A stretch of 64,000 bases of DNA, from the NCBI GenBank assembly GCA_036873755.1, contig JAVTVY010019466.1, forward strand, positions 18,327 to 82,326. Reading direction: 5' to 3'. The notes beneath the pieces were generated by a model. It saw only the letters and a list, made by a program, of their open reading frames with translations. It did no database searches and was not told the origin of the DNA. A program made the position numbers and the translations under genes. Source of the DNA: Hanleya hanleyi. Taxonomy: Eukaryota > Mollusca > Polyplacophora > Lepidopleurida > Hanleyidae. Within the stretch, counting starts at the first letter, position 1, and each line of letters opens with the position of its first letter. This document shows, piece after piece, positions 54,588-64,000 of this stretch.

Positions 54588-57305
54588 CCATATAACAGTA
54601 TTATAACCATTTGAAAGGAGATATCTTAAATAAGAGAACATAATATTTTATACTTCAGTTCAAATGATTGTGATAATGCAGATTGCTCTTATTGTTGTTA
54701 TTTAGAAATGAGTATTTATATTGCTTTAAGTGTTTTATGTCCCTTGACTTTATATATGAATCCAATGTATTGCTTAACCGTAAACCCAGGCAAAATAAGC
54801 GAATTTCACATTTAACGTTTTTAGGTCATGGGCGTCAACTGTTAGCTCAATGATCATAACATATCAAATTACAATTCCTGTACCCTGTACAACCTTGTAC
54901 TGCAGTGAAGTCACATGAATGCGGGTTGCTAACTTGAGCGTCGAGTGACCGAGTTATGGCCACTTCATGTATATACAGAAAAGTCAATATACCACGTTAT
55001 ACATTAAACCTTCAAGACCGTACTTGTATTCCAAACTAGTATACTATTGCTTACATCCTCTCGCCAGTTTTCTAGGAATAAATTGTGCAGTAACCGTTTT
55101 GATTTAGGTATATTTGAATGGACTGATTTATAGGCGCGAGATAATTCTTGATCTGGACTGAAAACGTCCTCTCTTAAATAATAAGATTGAAATTCCAATA
55201 TTTTCAATTTTCAATCTATTCATTAGATTTGAAGAATTTATTTTAGATTCAAACGTCAATCTCGAAAGTTAATCTACTAACTACAATTGCTAATCGGAAA
55301 GAACACGCTAAAACAAGTTTCAAAGTTTAATAGTTTCAGCTCCGAATTTCCAAGCTCCATCTCCCCCAAGCTATCATAAGATTTAGTGCAGTAGCGGTAC
55401 TACAAAACACGGTGAATACGGATTTTTGTCTTGCATAGAACTTTCACTTTCGATCAAAATGTTACCATGTCGATAATAGATTTTATAGTGTGGTCATACA
55501 AAGAAGATCATTCCAATCCAAACAAGCGGTTGATGGCATCACGCAATTGTTTTATAATCACATGCATGTATATTACAAATTTGGTGCTCCTTGTCAAAGT
55601 CATTCTTCAGATGAATTGACAGAGTTTGCCCTGGAGATCCGAAAAAATGAGTCAATCTGACAGATTTCCGATAGACATCTATTTTATGACCACATGCATT
55701 TGTGATTTAAGTTTGGTGTGCCAGGCATGATATCACTTATACGACACTCCACATTACGACAACGTCCAACATGCAGTGAAGACGCACAACTCAATTCTGA
55801 CGCTACAATGTTGACAATCAAGCCGCACAGTGCGCTCCGCCATAGCCGTCTATTTTGGGGGATTTACTCTAAATAGCAAATGCCTCTTTAACCAGAGTTA
55901 ATCCTCAAATTAAACCATGAAATAATGGCATCTAAGGACCTCATTGTCTTCAAGTGATTATGTTCCTCACTGTCTATTTTGTCTTATTCGGGAGATGCAC
56001 AAGTGTAGGTCACGTGGTGCATTTTGGGTAAGTTCCGGTCGACGGCATAAGAGACGTAACCTGCGGGAGATTCGATGGTCGCGAAAATAACATTGAAATC
56101 AATGGAGATTTTCTTTGAAACGATGTTTCGCAGTTTGATTCTGGTAGATAATATTTCAGAAGTGCGGTAGCTTTCAAGCAAGACAACTTGTATTATTTTC
56201 ACCCATATGGAACAGACGCTGACAATGAAAAACTAGCGTGCTTCATGCAAATCGTAAGACGCCAAACGAGCGGAACTCACCCAGCAGGTCATGTGATCGA
56301 CACATGAGGAAGACGCGAATGTGGTCGAATTGCTACTCACTGATCTTCCACCATCGTTTGATCATTGTTGTTGAACTCTATTGCTGGCTTGTACATTTAC
56401 AACCTTTTCTACTGCAACCCCTATATATAACCGAACTATAGACTATTATATCACAATAACTTCCATTTTCGGAGATACTCGCATCCTAGTTTATGTAAAA
56501 CTAATCTTTAGTAAAAATGGATTGTTTGTTAATATTGAAACTAAGAAATGTTAGAATTTGAGAACAAATGTTTCTCATGAAAATAATCTTCATATAACAA
56601 TGTATGCACTAAATAGATAATGGATGATGACATTTGACAATAAGCGAGAATAATCATCTGCGCATTACGTGTTTTTGATAGAAAGTAAGTATGGAAACAC
56701 ACATTTGTTAAACCAAGAAAAGGTATGAAGCCGAACGATGTTGATCTGTTTGATTTGACAATAACAATGCCTCAGGCACTGATGAGAAGAGAATGCGAGC
56801 ACAGGCGACCCGCCCATGAGTCCAATTTAACGCGTCACTGTGGACGTCTCGTGTCAACCCTGTCATGACATTGCCGGTGGTTTCAGCAAGTTGTTGGTGC
56901 CGAGTTATTTTTTTTTCTCCAAAGTGTGGTATGCACATTTAAGCTAAATATAAAAGACTGTTACCATCAGAGCTGGTTGATTCAAGGCCGATCGCAATAC
57001 AGTTCTTCTCATAATCAAATCTCAGCTTTCAACAAACTGCCACTATGGAGAGTTTCAGGAATGTATTCGAGAGGAACATCAGTTCGCGTTTTGACAGCGT
57101 TTAGAGGCTAGTATGCAAGGTACAGAATTAATGCACCTGTACGTCAGAGTCGCATGTTCGGGGATTCTCGTGAATTCTTAATGTAAAAACCATCATCCAA
57201 GGTCCTTAAATTTCAGGTCCAGGGAACACCTGTTTTCGGATTTGGAGCGTGTAATAGCAGCAATTCCAAGTTATCTTACAAAATGATCAATATACTTACA
57301 TTATC
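54588..57305. other. no gene seen
   Basis: About 2.7 kb of AT-rich sequence. I find no exon, repeat or RNA gene that I can defend. Confidence 0.4.
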
Positions 57306-57739
57306 GGGTTAAATTGCAGTAAATGACATCACTTCCGCCAAAGGTCGATGTTCGTGTAAGAATATCCCGCATTGAATGCTCAGTTATCGGATAATATCAT
57401 AGCTAACTTTTATTGTGGTCCGCTTACTTAGTAAGTCTAGATTTATTCCTGAAAAAAAAATGTGACAGTTGCGACTCTGTGTTACACAATCCAACGACGT
57501 AACCAACATGACCAGCTCAGACAGACGAAAAATGCTCGTCTCAGAGGACAGTTTGCGTTCTCAAAATTTGATTGGCATGGAGTGTGGTTTGGTGCATTTC
57601 ACGCGAAGATGGAGGAGTAGTAATCAACAACATCGGTATGTAGTTCCAGACGAAAGTACGAGAAGGTCAGTTTTCCAGGGGCGAACTGAACCAGTTTAAC
57701 CTGGGAGGTGATGGGGCACATCAATAGTTCATTTTTACC
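57306..57739 (+). repeat. ~430-bp direct repeat, copy 1
   Basis: Starts GGTTAAATTGCAGTAA and ends CATCAATAGTTCATTTTTACC. It is repeated at 58622-59048 at roughly 85-90% identity in the same orientation. A 76-codon ORF inside (57469-57699) is broken in the other copy, so it is probably not coding. Confidence 0.85.
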
Positions 57740-58005
57740 TACAATGTAACATGCAGACGGAGCTTGCTGATTCATATTTAATTCAATCATCAATGTTTGT
57801 CAACACAATTTAATTTGAATAATCAGTGCGGATGAACATGCTGAACAACTGAATTCCGTACACGTGATGCCCTTTTGGGGAGTCCTAGACAATTGTCCTG
57901 AAATAGATGGGTTGTTTTTTAAAGTTTGTGTATTCTATCTGAGAAATGCTGTTCTAAATCCAGGGAATCGTGATTTTGCAGTTAATTTTCATTTCTTCTT
58001 GTCAG
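57740..58005. other. no gene; would be intron if the next exon is real
   Basis: AT-rich, ends in the pyrimidine tract TTTTCATTTCTTCTTGTCAG. Confidence 0.3.
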
Positions 58006-58095
58006 GGGATGCTAATGGAGGATAATGCTAGATATCCCAGTGGTGCAATTACTAAAAATAACTCGAAAAACATCCCCTCCTCCCTCCACAAGCTC
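58006..58095 (+). CDS. candidate 90-nt internal exon
   Basis: A strong acceptor (TTCATTTCTTCTTGTCAG, ending 58005) and a consensus donor (CTC|GTGAGTA at 58096) enclose 90 bases open in one frame: GMLMEDNARYPSGAITKNNS and ten more residues. Both edges are phase 0. I do not recognise the protein and find no neighbouring exon, so it is a splice-signal-based guess. Confidence 0.3.
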
Positions 58096-58621
58096 GTGAG
58101 TACGGTCGGCCGGGAGGGACATCATGTTCCGCAATTTGCTCTAATAATATTAAACAGATTAACATGAACAAAGATTTCAGTCGGAGATAATTTCACGTTA
58201 AATTTGCAACCATTCTCCCGACCAGTCAGCAATTTTACTTAGATCCGCAGGCTAAAATTACACAAATTCACTTCTATTTAAGCTCTCGGCGTTCTGCAAA
58301 TCACTTGTCCTAATGGAGTTATCTCCCTTGATAAGCCCGTAATTAGGTTACTATCATCCTCGATTGTCCTACAGGACGTAGTACACATATATGGGGAATT
58401 GTGTCCAGATTACTCTCCAACTTTACTTGAAAGATGTTTTAGCGCATTAGGGCTTATATGGTCTAGATGTCAAATTCCACCAATTCCAAAGATGGGGGGT
58501 GGGTTACAGAATTAGCTGCAGAATATTTATTCTTTGGAGCTTGGAAATAATATTACCCTCAATATTGCCTCAGATATTACCCTATATGTGGTGTCAGGTG
58601 TTTCAAAATGTTCCTTCCTTT
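58096..58621. other. no gene seen
   Basis: Linker between the candidate exon and the second direct-repeat copy. Confidence 0.35.
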
Positions 58622-59048
58622 AGGTTAAAATGCAGTAACTGACGTCACTTCCACCAAAGATCGATTTTCGTGGTCAGAATATCCCACATTGGATGCTCAG
58701 TTATTGGATAATATCATAGCTGAATTTTATTGTGTTCCGCTCACTAAGTAAGTCTCGATTTATTCCTGAAAAAAGTTGTGACAGTTGCAACCCTGTGTTC
58801 TGTACAGCATACAATCAAACGAGGATACCCACGTGACCAGATCAGACGGACGAAATGTGCTCGTCTCAGAAGACAATTTGCGTTCTTAGAATTTTATTGG
58901 CATGGAGTGTGGTTTGGTACATTTCACGTGAAGTCGGAGGAGTGGTAATCAACAATATCACTATGTAGTTCCAGACTAAAGTACGAGAAGGTCAGTTTTC
59001 CAGGGGCGAACTGAACCTGTTTGGATACATCAATAGTTAATTTTTACC
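58622..59048 (+). repeat. ~430-bp direct repeat, copy 2
   Basis: Partner of 57306-57739, about 1.31 kb downstream. Shared landmarks: GATGCTCAGTTAT, TAAGTCT(A/C)GATTTATTCCTG, GGCATGGAGTGTGGTTTGGT and TTTTCCAGGGGCGAACTGAA. Confidence 0.85.
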
Positions 59049-59261
59049 TTCGGTAAACCTTCCGACAGATTCCCTGGCCTAACTTTGACGACGCTCTATG
59101 GAATGAAGATTTACATTCGTTCCAGCAAATGTAGTCCTAGATGAATAGTTTCCAATGCAGTTCATGTTCATTGGTTGAAAATGGGATCAGTACATAAACC
59201 GTGACTTTTCAAATAGGTAACTTTGTAAACAATCTCCATGCAGCCAATATTATCCTTTTAT

Positions 59262-59470
59262 GAGCTTGGGAGCTTGGCTGACTTGGTAGCTCGGAATGTA
59301 TGAGCTTTTAGCTTGGGAGGTGACGTGGTAGCTTGGGATGTTTGAACTATGAGCTTGGGGGCTGGGGCGGACATGGTAGCTTGGGAGCGTGTGCTGGGAG
59401 CTTGGAGCTTGGAGCTTGAAAGCTGTGCTTGGGAGCTTGGAGCGTGGGAGCTGTGTGCATGAGAGCTCGC
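59262..59470. repeat. AGCTTGGG-type simple repeat
   Basis: Irregular runs of GAGCTTGG, GTAGCTTGGGA and GGGAGCTTGGAGC, related to the GGAGCTC tract at 23345-23520. Confidence 0.75.
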
Positions 59471-60006
59471 ATCAAGGCGTTTCTTATATCGAATTAGTCA
59501 GACAGGCCTTTGAAATACTAAGTTCAAATTCTTATTTAATAGGTCTGAAATTGAAGCCCTTCCCCCAATTGGATAATATGAAATGATTTATTAGGGAAAA
59601 TTCCATGGTTCTATAAAAAATCATGATCCGAGTTTTTCAAATATGGGCTCTGAACTTTAGATGGTTTTCATTTGAGCTGTCCTGGATGTCTGTCAACTAA
59701 AGAATTTACAGCTCATTAGTAGTACGGTATTCTTGGTTATTATCACGAACTTGGGGGGTTCTCTAACATTTGAGAGTATGTCGAGTTGACTCATCTTGTT
59801 CTATTTTTGTATCCAGGTGACACAAATACGATTAAAAAGTTTGCACACAGCGAACAGGTTAATGACATGTCTAACTGAAGTAACACATCAGATATCATAT
59901 CAAGCTCTACCAGGCATTCATTTCGTTCTGCATTGCGCCTCTCCATTTAGCCATGTGAGGGTCTCACGGACTGTGCGGAGTTGACACAAGGTCATCTGCT
60001 GCCACA
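59471..60006. other. no gene seen
   Basis: No supported feature. Confidence 0.35.
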
Positions 60007-60543
60007 GTGAACGAACATGTCGACCGTCTACCTGGGCGAATTGATATCAGTCGCCACTCACCGATATGTCTTTCCGCAACATATAGTTCTAGGGTAATTT
60101 GTCAAAAAGCTGCCTTCAAACTGTGTGATAGTGGCGTGTTGAAATACACTGAATACCTGTTTAGTATATTTCGAGATAAATATACATTTTGCGATCAGTA
60201 CAACAGCCAGATAGAAAAGTCCTTGGTTTTTGGAAAAACCCATTGCGTACACTTGGCCATCCATAAGATGGCTTGCGAATCGTGTGTCTCCATTTTCGCA
60301 GAGCGATATCCGATGTTTTACCGGATTCTGTTCGGCCTTCATCCGGCGGATAACAGACTCGAGAAATCTGATAAATTGCAGATATTCATACCGCTTCTGA
60401 AACAGATATTGCCTGGGCTTACAAAATATATAGGTATGAATAACTTTCGTATCATACAAGAGGTGTGGTGGATCTGTAATTTTGAACAAGTAGGACATCA
60501 CATGACTCGAAAATGGCGAGTTACGTCGGTGTTACGTCGGTAG
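60007..60543 (+). CDS. unassigned 178-codon ORF
   Basis: The frame from an ATG-like context to the stop at 60541 encodes a Cys/Phe-rich sequence with segments such as LKYTEYLFSIFRDKYTFCDQ, CESCVSIFAERYPMFY and LLKQILPGLTKYIG. There is no signal peptide, and no clear membrane span or known motif. A 147-codon frame covers the same DNA on the other strand, and base composition does not favour either. It is long for chance in AT-rich DNA but not decisive. No promoter, splice or poly(A) signal is tied to it. Confidence 0.25.
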   Translation: MNEHVDRLPGRIDISRHSPICLSATYSSRVICQKAAFKLCDSGVLKYTEYLFSIFRDKYTFCDQYNSQIEKSLVFGKTHCVHLAIHKMACESCVSIFAERYPMFYRILFGLHPADNRLEKSDKLQIFIPLLKQILPGLTKYIGMNNFRIIQEVWWICNFEQVGHHMTRKWRVTSVLRR

Positions 60544-62984
60544 ACTTTTGCTGATTGGCTGACGAAGTCACGTGGTATTGATTTCTGGAAATTCCCTATG
60601 GCATTTCCCGAAAGTAGGCTGAAAATGGATACACACCATCCCAGGGTCAGTCTTACCGCGTATAGATGACCGAGATGGTTACAGGTTGAGAAAAACCATG
60701 TAAAAAATGGCGGGACCCCTACAGCGGGAAATGCAGTGTAGCGCAAAGCACCCTCTGAGAGGATATGGGCGTTGTCGACTAGACTTATTAGATGAGCGGC
60801 TCGATAAGATGAGAATAATAATTCCCCGTAACTTTTATTGAAGTAGATCCTAAAATGGGTTGGTCGGAGTTTAATCGGAATTTGAATGGCACAGATCGAC
60901 GACCAGAACTGCTTGCTCCCACCCCGTTGGTTCGAATCCCGTTTACCCAAACAGTTGCCGTCAGAGAGTCACAACAATGCAAAAGAAACAAGACGGAGAC
61001 CAAAATATTTCGGTCTGGTTCTGTCAAGTTAGTTCTGGTACGGACATGACCGATCACATACGATTCCGGCAACATGGTCAAGCCTCGACCAAAAGAATAT
61101 ATAATTTATTATTCACATCTGTGGTATGATGCGATGTCGAAATCTGGAACATCTTTGGGTTTGCAGCGTAATGGTCATATCTTCAACTACAAACTCATTT
61201 TACAAAGCGAACTGTTGAATAAAGTAAAGCTCACATGGTCATGAAGTCCACGAGTGTAATATGTGTAAAGAATGTACATTGCACCTAACAAAAGGTCAGT
61301 ACCAGACACAATAATATAACTGCCACCTAGAGACAGATCGTTCCTGGACGGCAAACATTGATAACACATAATCAATAGGCCTACACTCGTATAACTGACA
61401 GTTTTATTGCCGTATATGGTAAAACGGCTTATTATGCGAGTTTCAAATGAACAGTCTCGACCGATTTCGTGCAACTGGGTAAATATAGACGTGTTTGACC
61501 CATTTCCCACTTAGGGATGATTCATCTATTTCCAGGGGTGGGTTGACCGGGAAATTTTTTAACTTGAACTTTGATGGAGAGGACATCAACATTTTTGGGG
61601 CATTTTTAAGGCGGGGGGAGGGGGGAAATATTTACAGTTATAATGTATTTAAGAACCTCGGTCATTATCTTCCCCACCAGTTTGAAGAAATGGCAAGATC
61701 GTATTCCATCTGTACAGACTAATTTGTACATGTAGTATTTCGATACTGTACATATCAAACATTCATGGATGATTTCAGAATGTCTGTTCAAACCATGACA
61801 TCTTCAATACCGGTTAGATGTATGTCTTTCAAGGGTAATACAGATATTCTAACCGCTAAATATGGTTAATATGCTATTATCTTATATATAAATGACGGAC
61901 TTGGATATCTAAACAAAATAACAATCTGTAATCTATCATTCAATGTGAAATTCAGATAAAAGACTCAAAATCTTTCTTAGTCTATATTGAATAGACAAAG
62001 AAAATCTGCATTCGTCATTCTGTCTGTTAGATGAAAAATCCAATATTGTACCATGTGATCTATTTTCTTGAAGGAATGGCGAGCTATTTATTGTGTTATC
62101 CATAATTGAATTAAGATTCATATTGTTTTCCGCTGTTATAACCAAAGTCTAATTAACATGAGCAACGGAACTACATACATAAACTATAGATATGAATATA
62201 TTTAAAAAACGCATGAAATACTACCGGTACAGTAGTTATGGTATTGGTATAATTTATTTTCAACAAAGCAACACAACTTTTTTAATGAAATCTCAGAATT
62301 GAGATTATTTTACTAGTTTAGGTTTAATCGTATGTTGAAAGCTCCATACACAGAAAAGATTATCACACCCGGCCCGAGATTAAGCCCTGACACCATATTC
62401 TTACATTGATATTACTAGTCATATATCAAGTTCTTTATTCACTCTAAACCACCAGGGTGGTACGAGAGGTACGTTACATGTGCGGAAGAGTATTTATACA
62501 CTACATTAGTAAAACATACATATACAATTATATTACTATGTTGTGGATATTCTTACACATTTGTTAACGTATGTACAATTATATCCATGTAGTTACTATT
62601 CATATGTACATATGTACTTGTAGTTAATATGCCTTCTGAAGCAAAACAATACTTTATATATACATGTTATTAACTACATTGTACATGTCAATCTACGGCC
62701 AAGAATTTCCGCACTTTTATTGTTTGTTTTTTATCTCTATATGTCAACCCATTGAAATAAAAGCAAACAAATACATACATGTATATATTCTATACTATTC
62801 TTAAATAAAGCCAATATCCCTTCAGAGGAAGAGGGAGGTGCGGGGGCGGAGGGGGGAGGTGTGCTCAAAGTGGTTGTTATCTCGATATGTACAGGAGAAA
62901 ATACAGTGGCTATTCGACAGTAGATATACATTGGAAAGACATATCAGAGATGGGAAATAATTCCAAAGATCATTCCAGGACGCC
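60544..62984. other. no gene seen; G-rich tracts
   Basis: G-rich runs occur at 61611-61626 and 62824-62861 (GGGAGGTGCGGGGGCGGAGG and on). A B-box-like GGTTCGAATCCCG lies at 60929 without a convincing A box. No coding support. Confidence 0.4.
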
Positions 62985-63079
62985 ATTGTTTTACTGCCCA
63001 AACTGAATTGTTTTACTGCCCGAACTGAATTGTTTTACTGCCCGAACTGAATTGTTTTACTGCCCGAACTGAATTGTTT
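62985..63079 (+). repeat. 22-bp tandem repeat, ~4.3 copies
   Basis: Unit ATTGTTTTACTGCCCGAACTGA; the first copy has one substitution (CCCAAACTGA). The same phrase, degraded, recurs at about 63290 and 63750. Confidence 0.9.
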
Positions 63080-63125
63080 AATATACATAAGTGCAATATC
63101 AGATCAGTTTCACAATTTCAAGTTG

Positions 63126-63197
63126 ATTTGTTGATTGGTTGGTTGGTTGATTGGTTGGTTGGTTGATTGGTTGTTTGATTGGTTGGTTGATTGGTTG
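63126..63197. repeat. (GGTTGATT)n-type microsatellite
   Basis: GATTGGTTGGTTG repeats for about 70 bases. Confidence 0.9.
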
Positions 63198-64000
63198 CAA
63201 AAATAGATAATTTTTTCGATGTGTTACATGTATAGGGGACAACACACCATTGGGAATATAGCATATATAATTTAAACATTCATTCATGAGAGGTATTATT
63301 TTACTCTCTAAACTGAATCGTTTCATGAACACAGATTAGATTTCAAATTTCAAGTTGATTGAAAATTAAATCCATCTTTTATGTTCCGGTACCAGCAGTG
63401 ACACGAGACAAATGGGTACAATAGACTGGGTAAACACTCGAGTCTCGATAGTATGCTTCTCAGTATTACAATTAAAGGCCCGAACATTATCCATCCTTAC
63501 TCGCAAGATCGACCAAAATATGAAAATTTAGAACTGTTTGATTTCCAATAGATTGAAAAAATTTCAAATCAGTTTTCGAATAGAATTTCAACATCCCAGT
63601 TTGGGAGTCATTATTTACTATCTAAGCTGATTTATTTTATAGGTAAAATTTGAAAATTTATAGCTTTTGGTGTTCCAATATGTTATATGTATATCAGATA
63701 ATCATACATGGGCTCTCACGAATTTCTACATTAATGCCTGGGAGGCATTGTCTCACTCACACAGCGGAATTGTTTCATAAACATAAAGTTTCAAGTGATT
63801 GGATGAAACTTAGCGAAGGTATAACTGTTTTAGTTTCAATACTCCACATGTATGAGACAAAACAATATTGGTGATGGAGGGGGTCATGAAATTGTTGAAG
63901 GCTCTGCAACCAAAGTGACATGGGGGAGAGAGTGATCATATTTTTTTCAGTTCTATTGGAAGGTACTTCTTAGATATATATGTTTTGTCGGCTCTCCGAT
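63198..64000. other. no gene; faint ~250-300 bp periodic similarity
   Basis: Phrases like ACTGAATTGTTT...ATTTCAAGTTGATT recur with drift near 63070, 63310, 63620 and 63760, suggesting an old tandem array. No coding support. Confidence 0.35.

Noticed and set aside
60929..60941. tRNA or SINE from B-box-like GGTTCGAATCCCG
   Set aside because: No convincing A box at the right distance, and no cloverleaf can be drawn.
62985..63197. CRISPR-like array
   Set aside because: Short units are contiguous with no spacers; it is a simple tandem repeat in a eukaryotic genome.

Overview
The window reads as an AT-rich, repeat-dense stretch of an animal nuclear genome, most likely a marine invertebrate (a mollusc or other lophotrochozoan is my best guess, unproven). 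The reasons are split-gene style coding fragments, several LINE classes, tRNA-derived SINEs, many non-autonomous DNA elements with inverted ends, minisatellites, and TATA, Inr and AATAAA signals. I see no bacterial gene organisation, CRISPR array, rRNA or intact tRNA gene. Most of the 64 kb is mobile or tandemly repeated DNA.

Layout. 0-10 kb: a possible Penelope-like fragment, a hairpin-rich terminal-inverted-repeat (TIR) element (1254-1952), a separate hairpin (1960-2120), a tandem repeat whose units carry perfect DR1 nuclear-receptor sites (2161-3360), an intact SINE with target-site duplications (5278-5509) and a 1.6 kb long-TIR element (6369-7961). 10.9-16.2 kb: a 26-bp minisatellite bounded by long inverted repeats. 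17-20 kb: a diverged ~180-bp tandem array, a foldback MITE, and a terminal-exon-like ORF with a death-effector-like segment. 21.4-23.1 kb (minus strand): a broken copy of the element that also occurs at 48-52 kb, here with a short membrane-protein reading frame ending in a histone-type 3' stem-loop. 23.6-29.4 kb: more inverted-repeat elements and a dead Ty3/Gypsy integrase.

31.7-45.4 kb is a nest of transposons: three minus-strand LINE fragments, an L1/Tx1-type LINE on the plus strand (ORF1 and ORF2, both broken), a tandem duplication in which one copy has caught a 124-bp MITE while the other keeps the empty site, and a 789-bp near-identical direct repeat around a foldback element and a second long-TIR element.

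48.2-52.8 kb is the most gene-like part. Two intronless tandem genes, each 307 codons, encode three C2H2 zinc fingers plus a conserved C-terminal domain. Each has a TATA box, an initiator at canonical spacing, a 22-nt leader and an AATAAA/GT-rich 3' end. They are followed by ~176-bp and ~173-bp satellites; the first carries paired palindromic TGACGTCA sites. The same order (gene tail, then TGACGTCA repeat, then a shared flank) recurs inverted at 23.1-21.4 kb, so this looks like a multi-part mobile or virus-derived unit. 53-64 kb is sparse: a decayed LINE RT, a ~430-bp direct repeat, one possible 90-nt exon, AGCTTGG-type simple repeats and one unassigned 178-codon ORF.
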